From Actinomyces weissii (GTDB lineage: Bacteria; Actinomycetota; Actinomycetes; Actinomycetales; Actinomycetaceae): a stretch of DNA of 64,000 nucleotides. Position 1 is the first letter of the stretch. Each line of letters begins with the position of its first letter. The DNA lies in contig NZ_CP066802.1 in assembly GCF_016598775.1 (NCBI RefSeq), forward strand, positions 2,418,001 to 2,482,000. The letters run 5' to 3'. Below the pieces are notes generated by a model. That model worked only from the letters and a program-made list of their open reading frames with translations. It made no database searches and was not told the DNA's origin. Below, in pieces: positions 27,221-36,577 of this stretch. Made by a program: the position numbers and the translations under genes.

Positions 27221-28180
27221 ATGAGCACCCCCCTGGCCTATGTGGTCGCCAACCCCTCCAAGCCTGCCGCCACCGGCACGCTGCGGCGCCACCTGGAGGC
27301 TGAGCTCCAGGCCGCCGGGTACCGGGTGCGCCACCTGCGCACCACCCCCCAGTCACCGGGAACACAGCAGGCCCGCCAGGCGCTCGACGCCGGGGCGGCG
27401 CTGGTGGTGGTCGCGGGCGGGGACGGCACGCTGCGCTGCGTGGCCGGGGAGCTCGCCGGAACCAGCACCCCCCTGGGGGTGCTGCCACTGGGCACCGCCA
27501 ACCTCACCGCCCGGGCCCTGGGACTGCCGGTGGGCGGTCGGCGCGCCCGCCAGCGGGCCGCCCAGGTGGCAGCCAGCGGCACCCCCCAGCCCGTGGACCT
27601 GCTCCAGGTCAGCACCTGCGGCCCCGGCGGCCCCTGGCACCCCTGCCTGACCGTCGCCGGAACCGGTTTCGACGCCGACCTGGTGGCCTCCACGCAGGCG
27701 GCCCTCAAGGGGCGGATCGGCTGGCTGGCCTACGCCGTCGCCGCCCTGGGAAACCTGGGCGGGCCCCGCCGGGACTTTCAGCTGACGGTGAGCCCCGCCG
27801 TCGGGGCAGGCAGCACCCCCGGCCAGACTGAGCAGCTGCGTGCCCGCACCGTGCTCCTGGCCAACGGCGGCCACCTGCCCGCCGGGATCCGCCTGCTGCC
27901 GCACGCCCGGCTGGACGACGGCACCCTGGACGTGGCGGCCATCGACGTGCGCGGCTCCCTGCTGGGCTGGGCGGACCTGGCCTGCCAGGTACTGCCCCCG
28001 CACGCGGGCCGCTACCGGCGCTCCGGGCTGGCCACCGTACGGCTCCGGCAGGGCCGGGAGGCCGCGCTGCGCTGCGAGCAGCCCGTGCCGGTCCAGGTCG
28101 ACGGCGACCTGCTGCCCTCCACCACCTCCCTGCTGGTGCGCCTGGAACCCGGCGCCCTGCAGGTCATGCGCCCGGCCTGA
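27221..28180 (+). CDS. Diacylglycerol-kinase-family lipid kinase
   Basis: The 319-residue cytoplasmic protein has the DAGK catalytic motif GGDGT at residues 66-70, then PLGTANLTARALGLP, the usual second signature, and a C-terminal beta-sandwich ending in VDGDLLP. Bacterial members (YegS, DgkB, LcbK-like) phosphorylate lipids such as diacylglycerol for phospholipid recycling. The exact lipid is not predictable. It is leaderless and monocistronic. Confidence 0.88.
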   Translation: MSTPLAYVVANPSKPAATGTLRRHLEAELQAAGYRVRHLRTTPQSPGTQQARQALDAGAALVVVAGGDGTLRCVAGELAGTSTPLGVLPLGTANLTARALGLPVGGRRARQRAAQVAASGTPQPVDLLQVSTCGPGGPWHPCLTVAGTGFDADLVASTQAALKGRIGWLAYAVAALGNLGGPRRDFQLTVSPAVGAGSTPGQTEQLRARTVLLANGGHLPAGIRLLPHARLDDGTLDVAAIDVRGSLLGWADLACQVLPPHAGRYRRSGLATVRLRQGREAALRCEQPVPVQVDGDLLPSTTSLLVRLEPGALQVMRPA

Positions 28181-28294
28181 GCACAACACTCCCCTGCGAG
28201 CAAAGGAACAGATCTGCCTACAGATTTTTCTGACAAACCGTCATATCCTTGGTGCTGCCCCAGCAACAGCTGTCGGGCAGCAGAGGAGTAAGTC

Positions 28295-30010
28295 ATGAGC
28301 GCCAGCCGCACACAGACCCAGGAGCCCGGGCAGCCGGACGCCCCCACCCCGGCCCCCCGGGCAGCCACCGGCCCCAGCACCCCGCTGCCCCCGCTGGACC
28401 CCAACCGTTGGCGCAGCCTGGGCGTGCTGGCTACCTGCGTGTCCCTGATCGTCATTGACGGCACCATCGTCAACGTCGCCCTGCCCACCATGCTGGCCAC
28501 CGTGCCGCTCAGCCTCTCCCAGGCCCAGTGGGTCACCACCATCTACTCCCTGGTCTTCGCGGCCCTGCTGATCACCAGCGGCCGCCTGGGCGACCTGCTA
28601 GGGCGCCGCACCACCTTGAACCTGGGGCTGGCGCTCTTCGCGGTCGGCTCCCTGCTGGCTGGGCTCGCCCCCGGCGCGGGCACCCTGATCCTGGCCCGCA
28701 CCGTGCAGGGCGTCGGCGGTGCCCTGGTGCTGCCCTCCACCCTGTCCACCGTCAACGCCACCTTCCGGGGCCGCGAGCGCGCCACCGCCTTCGCCATCTG
28801 GGGTGCCACCATCGCCGGGGCCGCCGCCGTGGGGCCGCTGCTGGGCGGCTGGCTGACCACCTCCTTCTCCTGGCGGTGGATCTTTGGGGTGAACCTGCCC
28901 CTGATTGCGCTGATCGCTGTCGGCGCTTGGCTGTGGGTGCCCCAGACCCGTGACCCGCAGGCCGCGGCAAACGCCAGCTGGCGGGGCTTTGACTTCCCGG
29001 GGCTGCTGCTGTCCTGCCTGGGCATGGGCGGGGTGGTCTTCGGGCTGATCGAGGGCCTGAGCCTGGGCTGGTTCAAGCCCCTGGCCGGGCGCTGGTCCTC
29101 CAGCTGGCCGGTGTCCCCCGCCGCGCTGGGCCTGGGGCTGGGCACCCTGCTGCTGGCGGGCTTCGTGGTGGTGGAGCGGCGCCGGGCCGCCCGGGGCCAG
29201 GAGGTGCTGCTGGACCTGGGCCTGCTGCGGCTGCGCTCCTTTGCCTGGGGCAACCTGGCGGCCATGGTGGTGGCCATGGGGGAGTTCGGCCTGCTGTTCG
29301 TGCTGCCTCTCTACCTGCAGAACGTGCGCTCCCTGAGCCCCGTGGGCGCGGGCTGGGTGCTGGCGGCCATGGCGGCCGGGGCCTTCCTGTCCGGCGGGGT
29401 GGCCGCGCCCCTGGCCCAGGCCACGACGGCGGCCACGGTCTCCACCACCGGGCTGGTCCTGGAGACCACGGGGGTGGCGTCCCTGGCGCTGCTCCTGCGG
29501 GCGGACACCCCGATCTGGCAGGTGCTGGTGCCGCTGGTGGTCTACGGGCTGGGGCTGGGCCTGGCCTCCGCGCAGCTGACCAGCACGATCCTGGTGGACG
29601 TGCCCCCCGCCAAGTCCGGGCAGGGCTCGGCGGCCCAGTCCACGGTGCGCCAGCTCGGCTCCGCCCTGGGGGTGGCCGTGATCGCTACCGTCATGTCGGC
29701 CTCCGTGAGCGCGGCCGCCACCGGGACCCTGGCTGAACCGTTGGCGGGTCAGGGGGTGCCCGCGCAGGTGGCCACCCAGCTGGAGCAGGCGCTGGCGCCC
29801 TCTGCGGGCACGGTGATCCCGGCCCTGCGACAGGGCGAGGGGGTGGCTGCGACGCTGCCCGCCCCGGCACGGGAGGCTGCCGCCCAGGCCCTGGCGGAGG
29901 ACTTTGCCGCCGGGGCCCGGGTGCCGATGCTGGTGGGGGCCGGGTTCCTGAGCCTGGGCGTGCTGGCCACCACGCGGCTGCCCCGCACCCGCACACCGCA
30001 CCGCGCCTGA
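28295..30010 (+). CDS. MFS drug exporter, DHA2 (14-helix) family
   Basis: The 571-residue membrane protein shows DHA2 signatures: DGTIVNVALPTM in helix 1, motif A GRLGDLLGRRTTLNLG, and motif C-like WRWIFGVNLP. It exports toxic compounds by proton antiport. The start ATG at 28295 has GAGGAG. The 114-bp upstream region contains a CAGATCTG palindrome and a second CAGAT, possible regulator sites, but no regulator gene is adjacent. Substrate unknown. Confidence 0.9.
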   Translation: MSASRTQTQEPGQPDAPTPAPRAATGPSTPLPPLDPNRWRSLGVLATCVSLIVIDGTIVNVALPTMLATVPLSLSQAQWVTTIYSLVFAALLITSGRLGDLLGRRTTLNLGLALFAVGSLLAGLAPGAGTLILARTVQGVGGALVLPSTLSTVNATFRGRERATAFAIWGATIAGAAAVGPLLGGWLTTSFSWRWIFGVNLPLIALIAVGAWLWVPQTRDPQAAANASWRGFDFPGLLLSCLGMGGVVFGLIEGLSLGWFKPLAGRWSSSWPVSPAALGLGLGTLLLAGFVVVERRRAARGQEVLLDLGLLRLRSFAWGNLAAMVVAMGEFGLLFVLPLYLQNVRSLSPVGAGWVLAAMAAGAFLSGGVAAPLAQATTAATVSTTGLVLETTGVASLALLLRADTPIWQVLVPLVVYGLGLGLASAQLTSTILVDVPPAKSGQGSAAQSTVRQLGSALGVAVIATVMSASVSAAATGTLAEPLAGQGVPAQVATQLEQALAPSAGTVIPALRQGEGVAATLPAPAREAAAQALAEDFAAGARVPMLVGAGFLSLGVLATTRLPRTRTPHRA

Positions 30011-30206
30011 GCGCCCCTGAAGGTACAGCCCCCTGCCGCTCCCTCACGGGTCCTGACCAGCACACCTGTGCGGGCTGCAATCACGGTAAGCCGCTCAGGT
30101 ACCCCGCAGGTAGCGACTGGCTACGCCGCCCGCCCTGACTCGCAGACCTGCACCCCACCGCCCCGCCCGGCAGGCAGCTACCGGCGCGGCGGCGTCGCCG
30201 TCAGCC

Positions 30207-31166
30207 TCACAGGGTGCGCCCCTCCAGCACCTCACCCAGCCAGGAGCGGGCCACCACGAAGTCCTTGTCGCTGGTGCCTGCGGGCACCACCACCGGGCGG
30301 CCGTCCAGACGCGGGTAGGAGCCCAGGAAGCGCACCAGCGGGCAGGTGCGGTGCAGGCCGATCAGGGCGGCCGCCACCCGCTCGTCGCGGACATGCCCCT
30401 CCACGTCTATGGAGAAGCGGTAGCGGCCCAGGGAGTCCCCGGCCGGGCGGGACTCGATCCGGGTCAGGTTCACTCCCCGCGCCGCGAACTGGGAGAGCAT
30501 GTCCAGCAGGGCGCCCGCCCGGTCGTGGGGGGCCTGCACCAGCAGGGTGGTCTTGTCCGCGCCGGTTGGCTGGCTCACCCGCCCGGGCCGGGTGACCTGC
30601 ACGAAGCGGGTGACGGCGTCGGGGTTGTCCGCCACCCCGGCAGCCACCACCTCCAGGCCGTAGCTCTTGGCGGCCAGGGGGTTGCACAGCACCGCCTGGA
30701 AGGACAGCGGCTCGCTGCTGGCGGCCAGCGCCCGGGCGGGGGCGGAGGTGGAGGTGCCGGGCACGTACACGGCCTCAGGCAGGTTGGCGTGCATCCAGCC
30801 GCGGCACTGCGCCCAGGCGTGGGGGTGGGTGGAGACGGCCTGGATGTCCGCCAGGCTGGTGCCGGGGCGGCCTGCGAGCACGAAGGTCACGGGCACGGCC
30901 ACCTCGGCGGCGATCACCAGGGGCGCCCCGGCCACCAGGTTGTCCAGGGTGGCGTTCACCCCGCCCTCCACGGAGTTCTCGATCGGGACCACGGCAGCCT
31001 GGGCGCGGCGCTCCCGCACCCGGTCCAGGGCCGTGGGCACGTCCTGGCAGGGGTCCAGCTCCACGGCCAGGGCGCCGTCGGCCTGTGCGGGCGCCACCTG
31101 CCGCAGGGCCATCTCGCAGAAGGTGCCGGTGGGTCCCAGGAAGGACCAGACAGGGGTCTCGCTCAT
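30207..31166 (-). CDS. pheA: Prephenate dehydratase
   Basis: The 319-residue enzyme makes phenylpyruvate in phenylalanine synthesis. The catalytic domain runs from [13 protein letters not shown] to the active-site TRF in DAVTRFVQV (about residue 190). A C-terminal ACT domain with the ESRP motif (IESRPAG) follows, which binds phenylalanine for feedback control. It is monofunctional, with no chorismate mutase part, as usual in actinobacteria. It appears leaderless. Confidence 0.95.
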   Translation of the reverse strand: MSETPVWSFLGPTGTFCEMALRQVAPAQADGALAVELDPCQDVPTALDRVRERRAQAAVVPIENSVEGGVNATLDNLVAGAPLVIAAEVAVPVTFVLAGRPGTSLADIQAVSTHPHAWAQCRGWMHANLPEAVYVPGTSTSAPARALAASSEPLSFQAVLCNPLAAKSYGLEVVAAGVADNPDAVTRFVQVTRPGRVSQPTGADKTTLLVQAPHDRAGALLDMLSQFAARGVNLTRIESRPAGDSLGRYRFSIDVEGHVRDERVAAALIGLHRTCPLVRFLGSYPRLDGRPVVVPAGTSDKDFVVARSWLGEVLEGRTL

Positions 31167-31172
31167 GCGGTG

Positions 31173-31178
31173 AGCGTA
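31173..31178 (-). promoter_or_regulatory. -10 box of leaderless pheA
   Basis: TACGCT on the minus strand, 6 nt before the ATG at 31166. Confidence 0.55.
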
Positions 31179-31207
31179 GCGGGCACGGGCGCCAGGACCG
31201 GGGGGAT

Positions 31208-31297
31208 TCCCCTGCGCGAGCCGGGCGGCTGGTTACAGCGAGTAGGGCAGTCCCGGAGGCAGCGCCCGGGACCTCCCCTGCGCGAGCCGGACGGCTG
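31208..31297. repeat. Two copies of a 24-bp repeat, period 66
   Basis: Positions 31208-31231 and 31274-31297 differ at one base (CGGGCGG versus CGGACGG). They fill the gap between divergent pheA and the fructosamine kinase gene. Two units are too few to call a CRISPR array. Confidence 0.6.
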
Positions 31298-31352
31298 AGC
31301 CCTGTAGCCCCGGGTACCTGCGCCGTCGCCGGGGTGGTGGGAGGATGATGGC

Positions 31353-32351
31353 ATGAGTGCCTGGGACGGCCCAATCTTTCGTAAGCGCGAGGAGCTGCCG
31401 GGGGCGGCGCGCCTGGAGGCGCAGGGACTGGCCTGGCTGGCAGAGCCCATGAGCGACGGCGGGGCTCTGGTGGTGCCCACCCGCACCGGGGACGGCTGGC
31501 TGGAGGAGCCCCGGCTGCCCCAGACGGCGGTGACCGCGCAGGCGGCGGAGGACTTCGGGCGGGCGCTGGCGGTCACGCACGCCGCCGGGGCCCCGGCCTT
31601 CGGGGCGGCCCCACCCGGTTGGGACGGGCGCACCCAGATGGGCCGCTGCAACATCCGCCTGCGCCCCCACCAGGCCGGGCAGCCTGGGCAGGTTGAGGAG
31701 CCTGAGCAAGTTGGGCAGACGGGCCAGGCTGGAGAGCCGGGGCAGGCTGGTCAGGCTGAGGGGCGCAGCTGGGGCGAGTTCTACGCGGCGGACCGGGTGG
31801 GCTGCTATATCGGGCCCGCGCGGGACCGGGGCGTGCTGTCCCCCGCGCAGGCCCGCCTGCTGGAGCGTGTCTGTGAGCGGCTGGCTGCCGGGGACTTCAG
31901 CTCCCCCCAGCCTGCCCTGGTGGAGCAGCAGGCGGTGGGGACGGCGGTGGCCCGCACGCACGGGGACCTGTGGTGCGGCAACGTCCTGTGGGTGCCGGCG
32001 ACGGCGGTGTCGGCCTGGGCTCCCGCCCGCGCTGGCCAGGGGCCGGGGCCCGGGCAGGCGGCCCCCAGCCCGCCGGAGCCGGTTACGGGCGGGCGCCACG
32101 GCGTGGTGGGGGTGCTGATCGACCCGCTGGCGCACGGGGCCCACGCGGAGACGGACCTGGCCGCCCTGGGGGTGTTCGGGCATCCGCACCTGGGGCGGAT
32201 CATGGCCGCCTACCACGAGGTCTCACCGCTGGCGGAGGGCTGGCCGGAGCGGGCGGCCCTGCACCAGCTGCACCTGGTGATGATCCACGTGCACCTCTTT
32301 GGGGGCGGCTACGCCCTGCAGGCCGCGGACATAGCCCGCCGCTACGTCTGA
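31353..32351 (+). CDS. Fructosamine/ketosamine-3-kinase family protein
   Basis: The 332-residue protein has the phosphotransferase motif HGDLWCGNVLWV and the Mg-binding IDPLAHGAHAETDLAAL typical of fructosamine kinases. These repair glycated proteins or amino acids by phosphorylating the ketoamine. A Gln/Gly/Glu/Pro-rich insert (about residues 108-132, GQPGQ and GQAGE units) interrupts the N-lobe side and is unusual. A second low-complexity stretch follows HGDLW. The start has GGGAGG 8 nt upstream. Confidence 0.85.
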   Translation: MSAWDGPIFRKREELPGAARLEAQGLAWLAEPMSDGGALVVPTRTGDGWLEEPRLPQTAVTAQAAEDFGRALAVTHAAGAPAFGAAPPGWDGRTQMGRCNIRLRPHQAGQPGQVEEPEQVGQTGQAGEPGQAGQAEGRSWGEFYAADRVGCYIGPARDRGVLSPAQARLLERVCERLAAGDFSSPQPALVEQQAVGTAVARTHGDLWCGNVLWVPATAVSAWAPARAGQGPGPGQAAPSPPEPVTGGRHGVVGVLIDPLAHGAHAETDLAALGVFGHPHLGRIMAAYHEVSPLAEGWPERAALHQLHLVMIHVHLFGGGYALQAADIARRYV

Positions 32352-32442
32352 GGCAGGGGCTGGGCGGGGTTACGCCCGGGTCGCAGCTGCCCCGGACCTT
32401 CTCGGGGCCTCCTGCCTATGCTGGGACCCGGAGGGAAGTCCT

Positions 32443-32448
32443 TAGGCT
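32443..32448 (+). promoter_or_regulatory. -10 box of leaderless membrane-protein gene
   Basis: TAGGCT lies 7 nt before the GTG at 32456. This supports that start over the much longer open frame. Confidence 0.55.
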
Positions 32449-32455
32449 TGTCCCC

Positions 32456-35400
32456 GTGAGCACAGGCAACCGCAGGGAACGTTTCACGCGCTGGACCGTA
32501 ATCGTCTTGGTGCTGCTGGTGGCGCTGACCATGATGGGCAGCCTCATCGCCCCGGCACTCGCCGCTCCCCGACGGACGGCCTCACCCGCGCCCAGCCCCG
32601 CCGTCGCCACCCCGGCAGCCGAGTCCGCAGCCAGGCCTGCCGCGCTAGCGGCAGCGCCCGACCAGACGGCGGCCCAGCCTCCCTCCCAGCGCCGCCTTAG
32701 AACCCGCCCACTGCTGTTCCTGGGCACCCACGACCTGACCTGGGCGGACGTGCTGGCCACCGTCGACGACCCGCACCAGCCCCAGACAGTCCAGGACGCC
32801 GCCCGCCTGCTGCTCGCCATGGCCTCCCAGGGTCAGCCCGTGAACCTGGTGACGCGCACGGTCTCCGACACCACCTGCCCGGCCGACGGCTGGCTCAGCC
32901 TGGGGGCGGCCACCCGCGTCAGCGCCGGGCCACGCAGCACCGAGGGCGGGTGCCTGTGGCCACAGCACCTCCCGGACGGTCCCCGCCCCACCCGCAGCAG
33001 CGGCCTCGGGGTGCTGCGACGGGCCCAGGTCAGCTCCGCGGGGGCGGTGGGGCGTGGGGCCAGGCTGGCCCTGACCAGCCAGGAGGGCGAGCCCCCCACC
33101 ATGCTGAGGCTCACCGACCTGGGTGACGTCAGCCAGCTACCGGACTTCGTAATGGTTGACGCCGCCGACCCCACCGTCATGGTCAAGCTGCTGCCCCCTG
33201 ATATGCGCGCTGGCATTGAGCCTGACGACTCCCACGACTCCCGGTCAGGCAGGCAGGCGGCAGCGCCCACGTCCACTGACGCCCAGCGCCTGGTGGCCCT
33301 GGCCTCCGCGGTCACGCTCCTGCACCAGCACGGCCTGGACGGCGCACTGGTGCTCGCCTCGGTGGCGGACGCCAGCTCTCCGGGCCCCCAGCTGGCACTG
33401 TTCCCCGCAGACTCCTATGACCTGAACAGCCAGTCGCTAGGAACCACAGAGCGCGCAGCCGCCGACCTCCAGCTGCTCGTCCCCTCCTCCACCCACCAGC
33501 CTGGGCTGCTCGAGCTGACGGACCTGGCTCCCATCCTGGCCAGAGGAGTGGACAACACCATCACCTTCAGACCGGACTACCCCTTCAAGACCGCCCCCGT
33601 GGAACTAGGTGGCCCGGAGGCCCCGGAGACCACCACGACCCCTGCCGACGACGCCCGCGGCCGGGTCAAGGCGGCGGCGCTGGCTGACGCGGCCTTGCAC
33701 GGCCGGGCCTCCCGGCTCGCCACCGTGCCCACCTCGCTGCTGCTCATGGTCCTGGCGGGCGTGTCTGTGATCGGGATGGCGCTGCTGCTGCGCACGCGGG
33801 CGCAGGCTCCGACGCCCCAGGCCGCGCTCGTCCCTGCTGGCCACCCCCGTGACGCCGGGCCAGCCCCCCAGGACGTCACGTCCCAACCCGCACCGGCCCG
33901 CCCAGAGGACGACGGGGCCCGGGATACGTCTACCGAGCCTGAATCCCCCAGCGGCTCGCAGCCGTCCTCCCAGGACGTCACGCCCCAACCCGCACCGGCC
34001 CATCCCAGGTTGGAAGGGGCCGCGGCTGACAGCTCCCGGCCCTCTGACGGCCGGCTGCGGCTGGCGGCAGTCCTGGGCCTGGTCGCCCTGCTGACCCCGG
34101 TGGGTGCGCTGAGCACCAACCTGCTGCCCTGGTGGCGGGTCGGGGCCACCGGGGAGATCCCCTCATGGACCGCCGTGGGAGCAGCCCTGGCTGGCACGCT
34201 GGCACTCACCCTGGCGGCGGCCCTGCCGCTGCTGGTCCTGACCGTGGTGCTGAAGCTCGCGGCGCAGCCCCTGCTCCGCCGTCGCCAGCAGCACCAGGGA
34301 GTCCCACCTGCCAGCCACGCCCACCGCGACGGCGCCGCATCCTGGGGCTGGGCGCTGACTGCGGCCACCGCCGTCGCCGCCCTGCTGGTGCTCGCCTGGA
34401 CGATCTTTGAAGGGGCGCTGGTTGACCGCCTGGCCCTGAACAGCCCCCTGGGCATGAACACGGTGGTGGCGGGACGCTACTACGGGGTCAACAACACCTC
34501 CTTCGCCCTCGGGGCCGGGGCGCTGCTGGTGGCGGTGATGGCGCTCTGGGCGCTCCTGCGGCCCGCGGTGACGGCGTGGGCAGGACGCGCCCGCCGTCAC
34601 CGCCGTGGGCTCCCCCCGACCTTGGGGAGCCTGGCAGACGCAGACCCGACGCACGTTGACCTGGCTGGCTCGGCCGCTGCGAGCGGAGTCCCGGCAGACC
34701 AGGAGCCCGCAACCGCGCCTCCCACCGAGAAGGCGGGCCTGCACCCAGCCGCGGCAGGCCCCGCAGACCAACCCCCGGCCAGCACGCCTTCCGGCAGGCC
34801 GTGGGTGCTGGCCTCACTGCTGCTGGTCCTGCCCCTGGGGCTGGCCACCTTGTTCGCCGAGCTCCTGGGTACCGACGGCGGAGGCTCGCTCACGCTGGTG
34901 CCGGTGCTGTTCGTGCTGGGGATGGGGCTGGCGGGGCGGCGGATACGCCGGCGGCACTGGCTGAGGCTGGCCGGGCTGATGGGTCTGCCGCTGCTGCTGA
35001 TTGCCGCCGTGTACCTGCATCACGGGCCCCCCTACACGCACCTGGGCCGTTTCCTGGAGATGGCGCTACGTGGGGAGGCTGGTGGGGTGCTGGCCCGTAA
35101 GGCCTGGGCGATCGTGGCCCCCTTCTTCACCGGATGGCTGCCCCTGCTGGCGCTGATAGTGGGCCTGTGGCTCGTGGTAGCCACTGTGCGGCAGGTGCTG
35201 CGGGCGCTGCGGCAGGCCCGGCAGGGCCAGGGCGCGTACGCGTGGGTCAGCAGCGTCTACAACGAGCCCCCGGCAGGCGTGCAGGCACCGGCGGCCAGGC
35301 CCTGGGGCTGGCTGCCCGTGGCCCTGCGCACCGCACTGGTGCTGCTGGTCGTGGAGGTGCTGCTGAACGACTCCGGCCTAGTTATGGCCTGGTTCTCCAT

Positions 35401-35473
35401 CGTGTCCCTGCTCCCCGGCCTGCTGGCGCTGGCCAGCGCACAGCTGCTGTACCTACCGCACCGCCGCGCCTAG
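32456..35473 (+). CDS. Large multi-pass membrane protein with exported N-terminal domain, unknown function
   Basis: The 1005-residue protein has a signal/anchor helix (residues 14-34), then about 390 exported residues with no motif I recognise. A membrane helix at about 427-447 follows. A disordered Pro/Ala linker contains near-identical DVT(S/P)QPAPA units. At least eight more membrane helices make up the C-terminal half. Conserved-looking patches are NSPLGMNTVVAGRYYGVNNTSFAL and LLGTDGGGSLTLVPV. The architecture (exported domain plus polytopic part) suggests cell-envelope work. The frame is open far upstream, overlapping the kinase gene, but composition there is a shadow. Confidence 0.75.
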   Translation: MSTGNRRERFTRWTVIVLVLLVALTMMGSLIAPALAAPRRTASPAPSPAVATPAAESAARPAALAAAPDQTAAQPPSQRRLRTRPLLFLGTHDLTWADVLATVDDPHQPQTVQDAARLLLAMASQGQPVNLVTRTVSDTTCPADGWLSLGAATRVSAGPRSTEGGCLWPQHLPDGPRPTRSSGLGVLRRAQVSSAGAVGRGARLALTSQEGEPPTMLRLTDLGDVSQLPDFVMVDAADPTVMVKLLPPDMRAGIEPDDSHDSRSGRQAAAPTSTDAQRLVALASAVTLLHQHGLDGALVLASVADASSPGPQLALFPADSYDLNSQSLGTTERAAADLQLLVPSSTHQPGLLELTDLAPILARGVDNTITFRPDYPFKTAPVELGGPEAPETTTTPADDARGRVKAAALADAALHGRASRLATVPTSLLLMVLAGVSVIGMALLLRTRAQAPTPQAALVPAGHPRDAGPAPQDVTSQPAPARPEDDGARDTSTEPESPSGSQPSSQDVTPQPAPAHPRLEGAAADSSRPSDGRLRLAAVLGLVALLTPVGALSTNLLPWWRVGATGEIPSWTAVGAALAGTLALTLAAALPLLVLTVVLKLAAQPLLRRRQQHQGVPPASHAHRDGAASWGWALTAATAVAALLVLAWTIFEGALVDRLALNSPLGMNTVVAGRYYGVNNTSFALGAGALLVAVMALWALLRPAVTAWAGRARRHRRGLPPTLGSLADADPTHVDLAGSAAASGVPADQEPATAPPTEKAGLHPAAAGPADQPPASTPSGRPWVLASLLLVLPLGLATLFAELLGTDGGGSLTLVPVLFVLGMGLAGRRIRRRHWLRLAGLMGLPLLLIAAVYLHHGPPYTHLGRFLEMALRGEAGGVLARKAWAIVAPFFTGWLPLLALIVGLWLVVATVRQVLRALRQARQGQGAYAWVSSVYNEPPAGVQAPAARPWGWLPVALRTALVLLVVEVLLNDSGLVMAWFSIVSLLPGLLALASAQLLYLPHRRA

Positions 35474-35498
35474 CCGGGCGCTGCCTTGCGCCTGTCAG

Positions 35499-35520
35499 CA
35501 CCCGCCTGCCCGGGCGGGTG
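35499..35520 (+). terminator. Hairpin terminator after the membrane-protein gene
   Basis: CACCCGCC and GGCGGGTG pair perfectly over a 6-nt loop, 25 nt past the stop. The 224-bp gap is between convergent genes. Confidence 0.55.
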
Positions 35521-35697
35521 AGCGGCGCCGCTAATGCTCCGGCCCCACACCGAGCAGGGCGGGCGCGCTTGCGCCACAGCACGAGCAGGACTGGGCCCCA
35601 GGCCCCACCTACCAGAGCGGGCGACCGGCGGCGGCGTCGGCGCTGATACCCGCCCAACCGTCCAGGCGGGTGGCCGGGAGGACCGCCAGCAGGGCCC

Positions 35698-36564
35698 CTA
35701 GTCCTTAGCCACCCCCGGCGCGTGCGCCCCGGCGGCGGGGCCGCGCAGGGACTCGGCGGCGGCGTCGGCCACCTTAGGGTCCCAGGCGTTGTAAGGCGTG
35801 AAGTGCTGCTGGGAGCGGGCCGACTTCAGCACGACGCTTCGTGGCACCCGGCTGCGGGCTACCTTACGGGCCATGACCGCCAGCATCACGTCCTTGTACT
35901 GGTTGGCCCGGTGGAGACGGCCAGCCGTGTCATTGCCCGTGGCCCGGTGGTGGATGTCGCAAGGCACCTCAATGACCGTGTGCCTGGAGACCAGCACGTC
36001 GATGGTCATACCGACCTCCACCCCCCAGCCCTCCGCAAAAGGCTGGGCGGCGTTGTATGCCTCTCGGGTCAGGCAGCGCTGGCCGGACAGGGGCGCCAGC
36101 GGCGTCCAGCCGGTGGCGGCGGCGATGGCGGCCCGCGCAGCCCGCACCACCCGGCCCCGCCCGCCCGCACCGGCCTGCTTGGGCAGCACGGCCACGGACA
36201 TGTCGGCGACGCCGTCGCTCACCGGGGGCACCAGGTCCGCTCCCGCGGCGGCGGAGTCGCCCAGGTCGGCGTCAAGGAACAGGAGCAGGCGCTTGGGGGA
36301 GTCCTCCGGGTCACGCATGGCCACCACCCCGGCCCCGGTCTCCAAGGCTGAGGCCTTGCCTCGAGTGACCGAGTGGCGCACCACCACGGCTCCCGCAGCA
36401 CGGGCGTGCTCCCCGGTGGCGTCGGTGGAGCCGTCATCGACAACCACCACCAGGTCAACCCGCGGGATGGCGCGGCAGGCCCGCACCGTGGCCGCGATCC
36501 TGTCCGCCTCGTCCTTGGCAGGGATCACTACAGCGACGGCCTGGCTGCTCTTGTCCGCGCTCAC
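35698..36564 (-). CDS. Family 2 glycosyltransferase
   Basis: The 288-residue GT-A enzyme has VVIPAKDEADRI at the nucleotide-binding strand, VVVDDGSTDATGEHA, and the metal-binding DxD as FLDADLGD. LSGQRCLTREAY and GWGVEVGMTIDV follow, close to polyprenyl-phosphate or glucosyl-3-phosphoglycerate-type synthases. No membrane helix is seen. The GTG start at 36564 is supported by TAGTCT 7 nt before it; the open frame further upstream has no similarity. The acceptor is unknown. Confidence 0.85.
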   Translation of the reverse strand: MSADKSSQAVAVVIPAKDEADRIAATVRACRAIPRVDLVVVVDDGSTDATGEHARAAGAVVVRHSVTRGKASALETGAGVVAMRDPEDSPKRLLLFLDADLGDSAAAGADLVPPVSDGVADMSVAVLPKQAGAGGRGRVVRAARAAIAAATGWTPLAPLSGQRCLTREAYNAAQPFAEGWGVEVGMTIDVLVSRHTVIEVPCDIHHRATGNDTAGRLHRANQYKDVMLAVMARKVARSRVPRSVVLKSARSQQHFTPYNAWDPKVADAAAESLRGPAAGAHAPGVAKD

Positions 36565-36571
36565 AAGTAAA

Positions 36572-36577
36572 AGACTA
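36572..36577 (-). promoter_or_regulatory. -10 box of leaderless GT2 gene
   Basis: TAGTCT on the minus strand, 7 nt before the GTG at 36564. Confidence 0.5.

Noticed and set aside
31208..31297. CRISPR array
   Set aside because: Two units only, irregular outer flanks and no cas genes in the window.
31970..32455. N-terminal extension of the 1005-residue membrane protein
   Set aside because: It lies over the fructosamine kinase gene with shadow composition; a signal-anchor start at 32456 with a -10 box is better.
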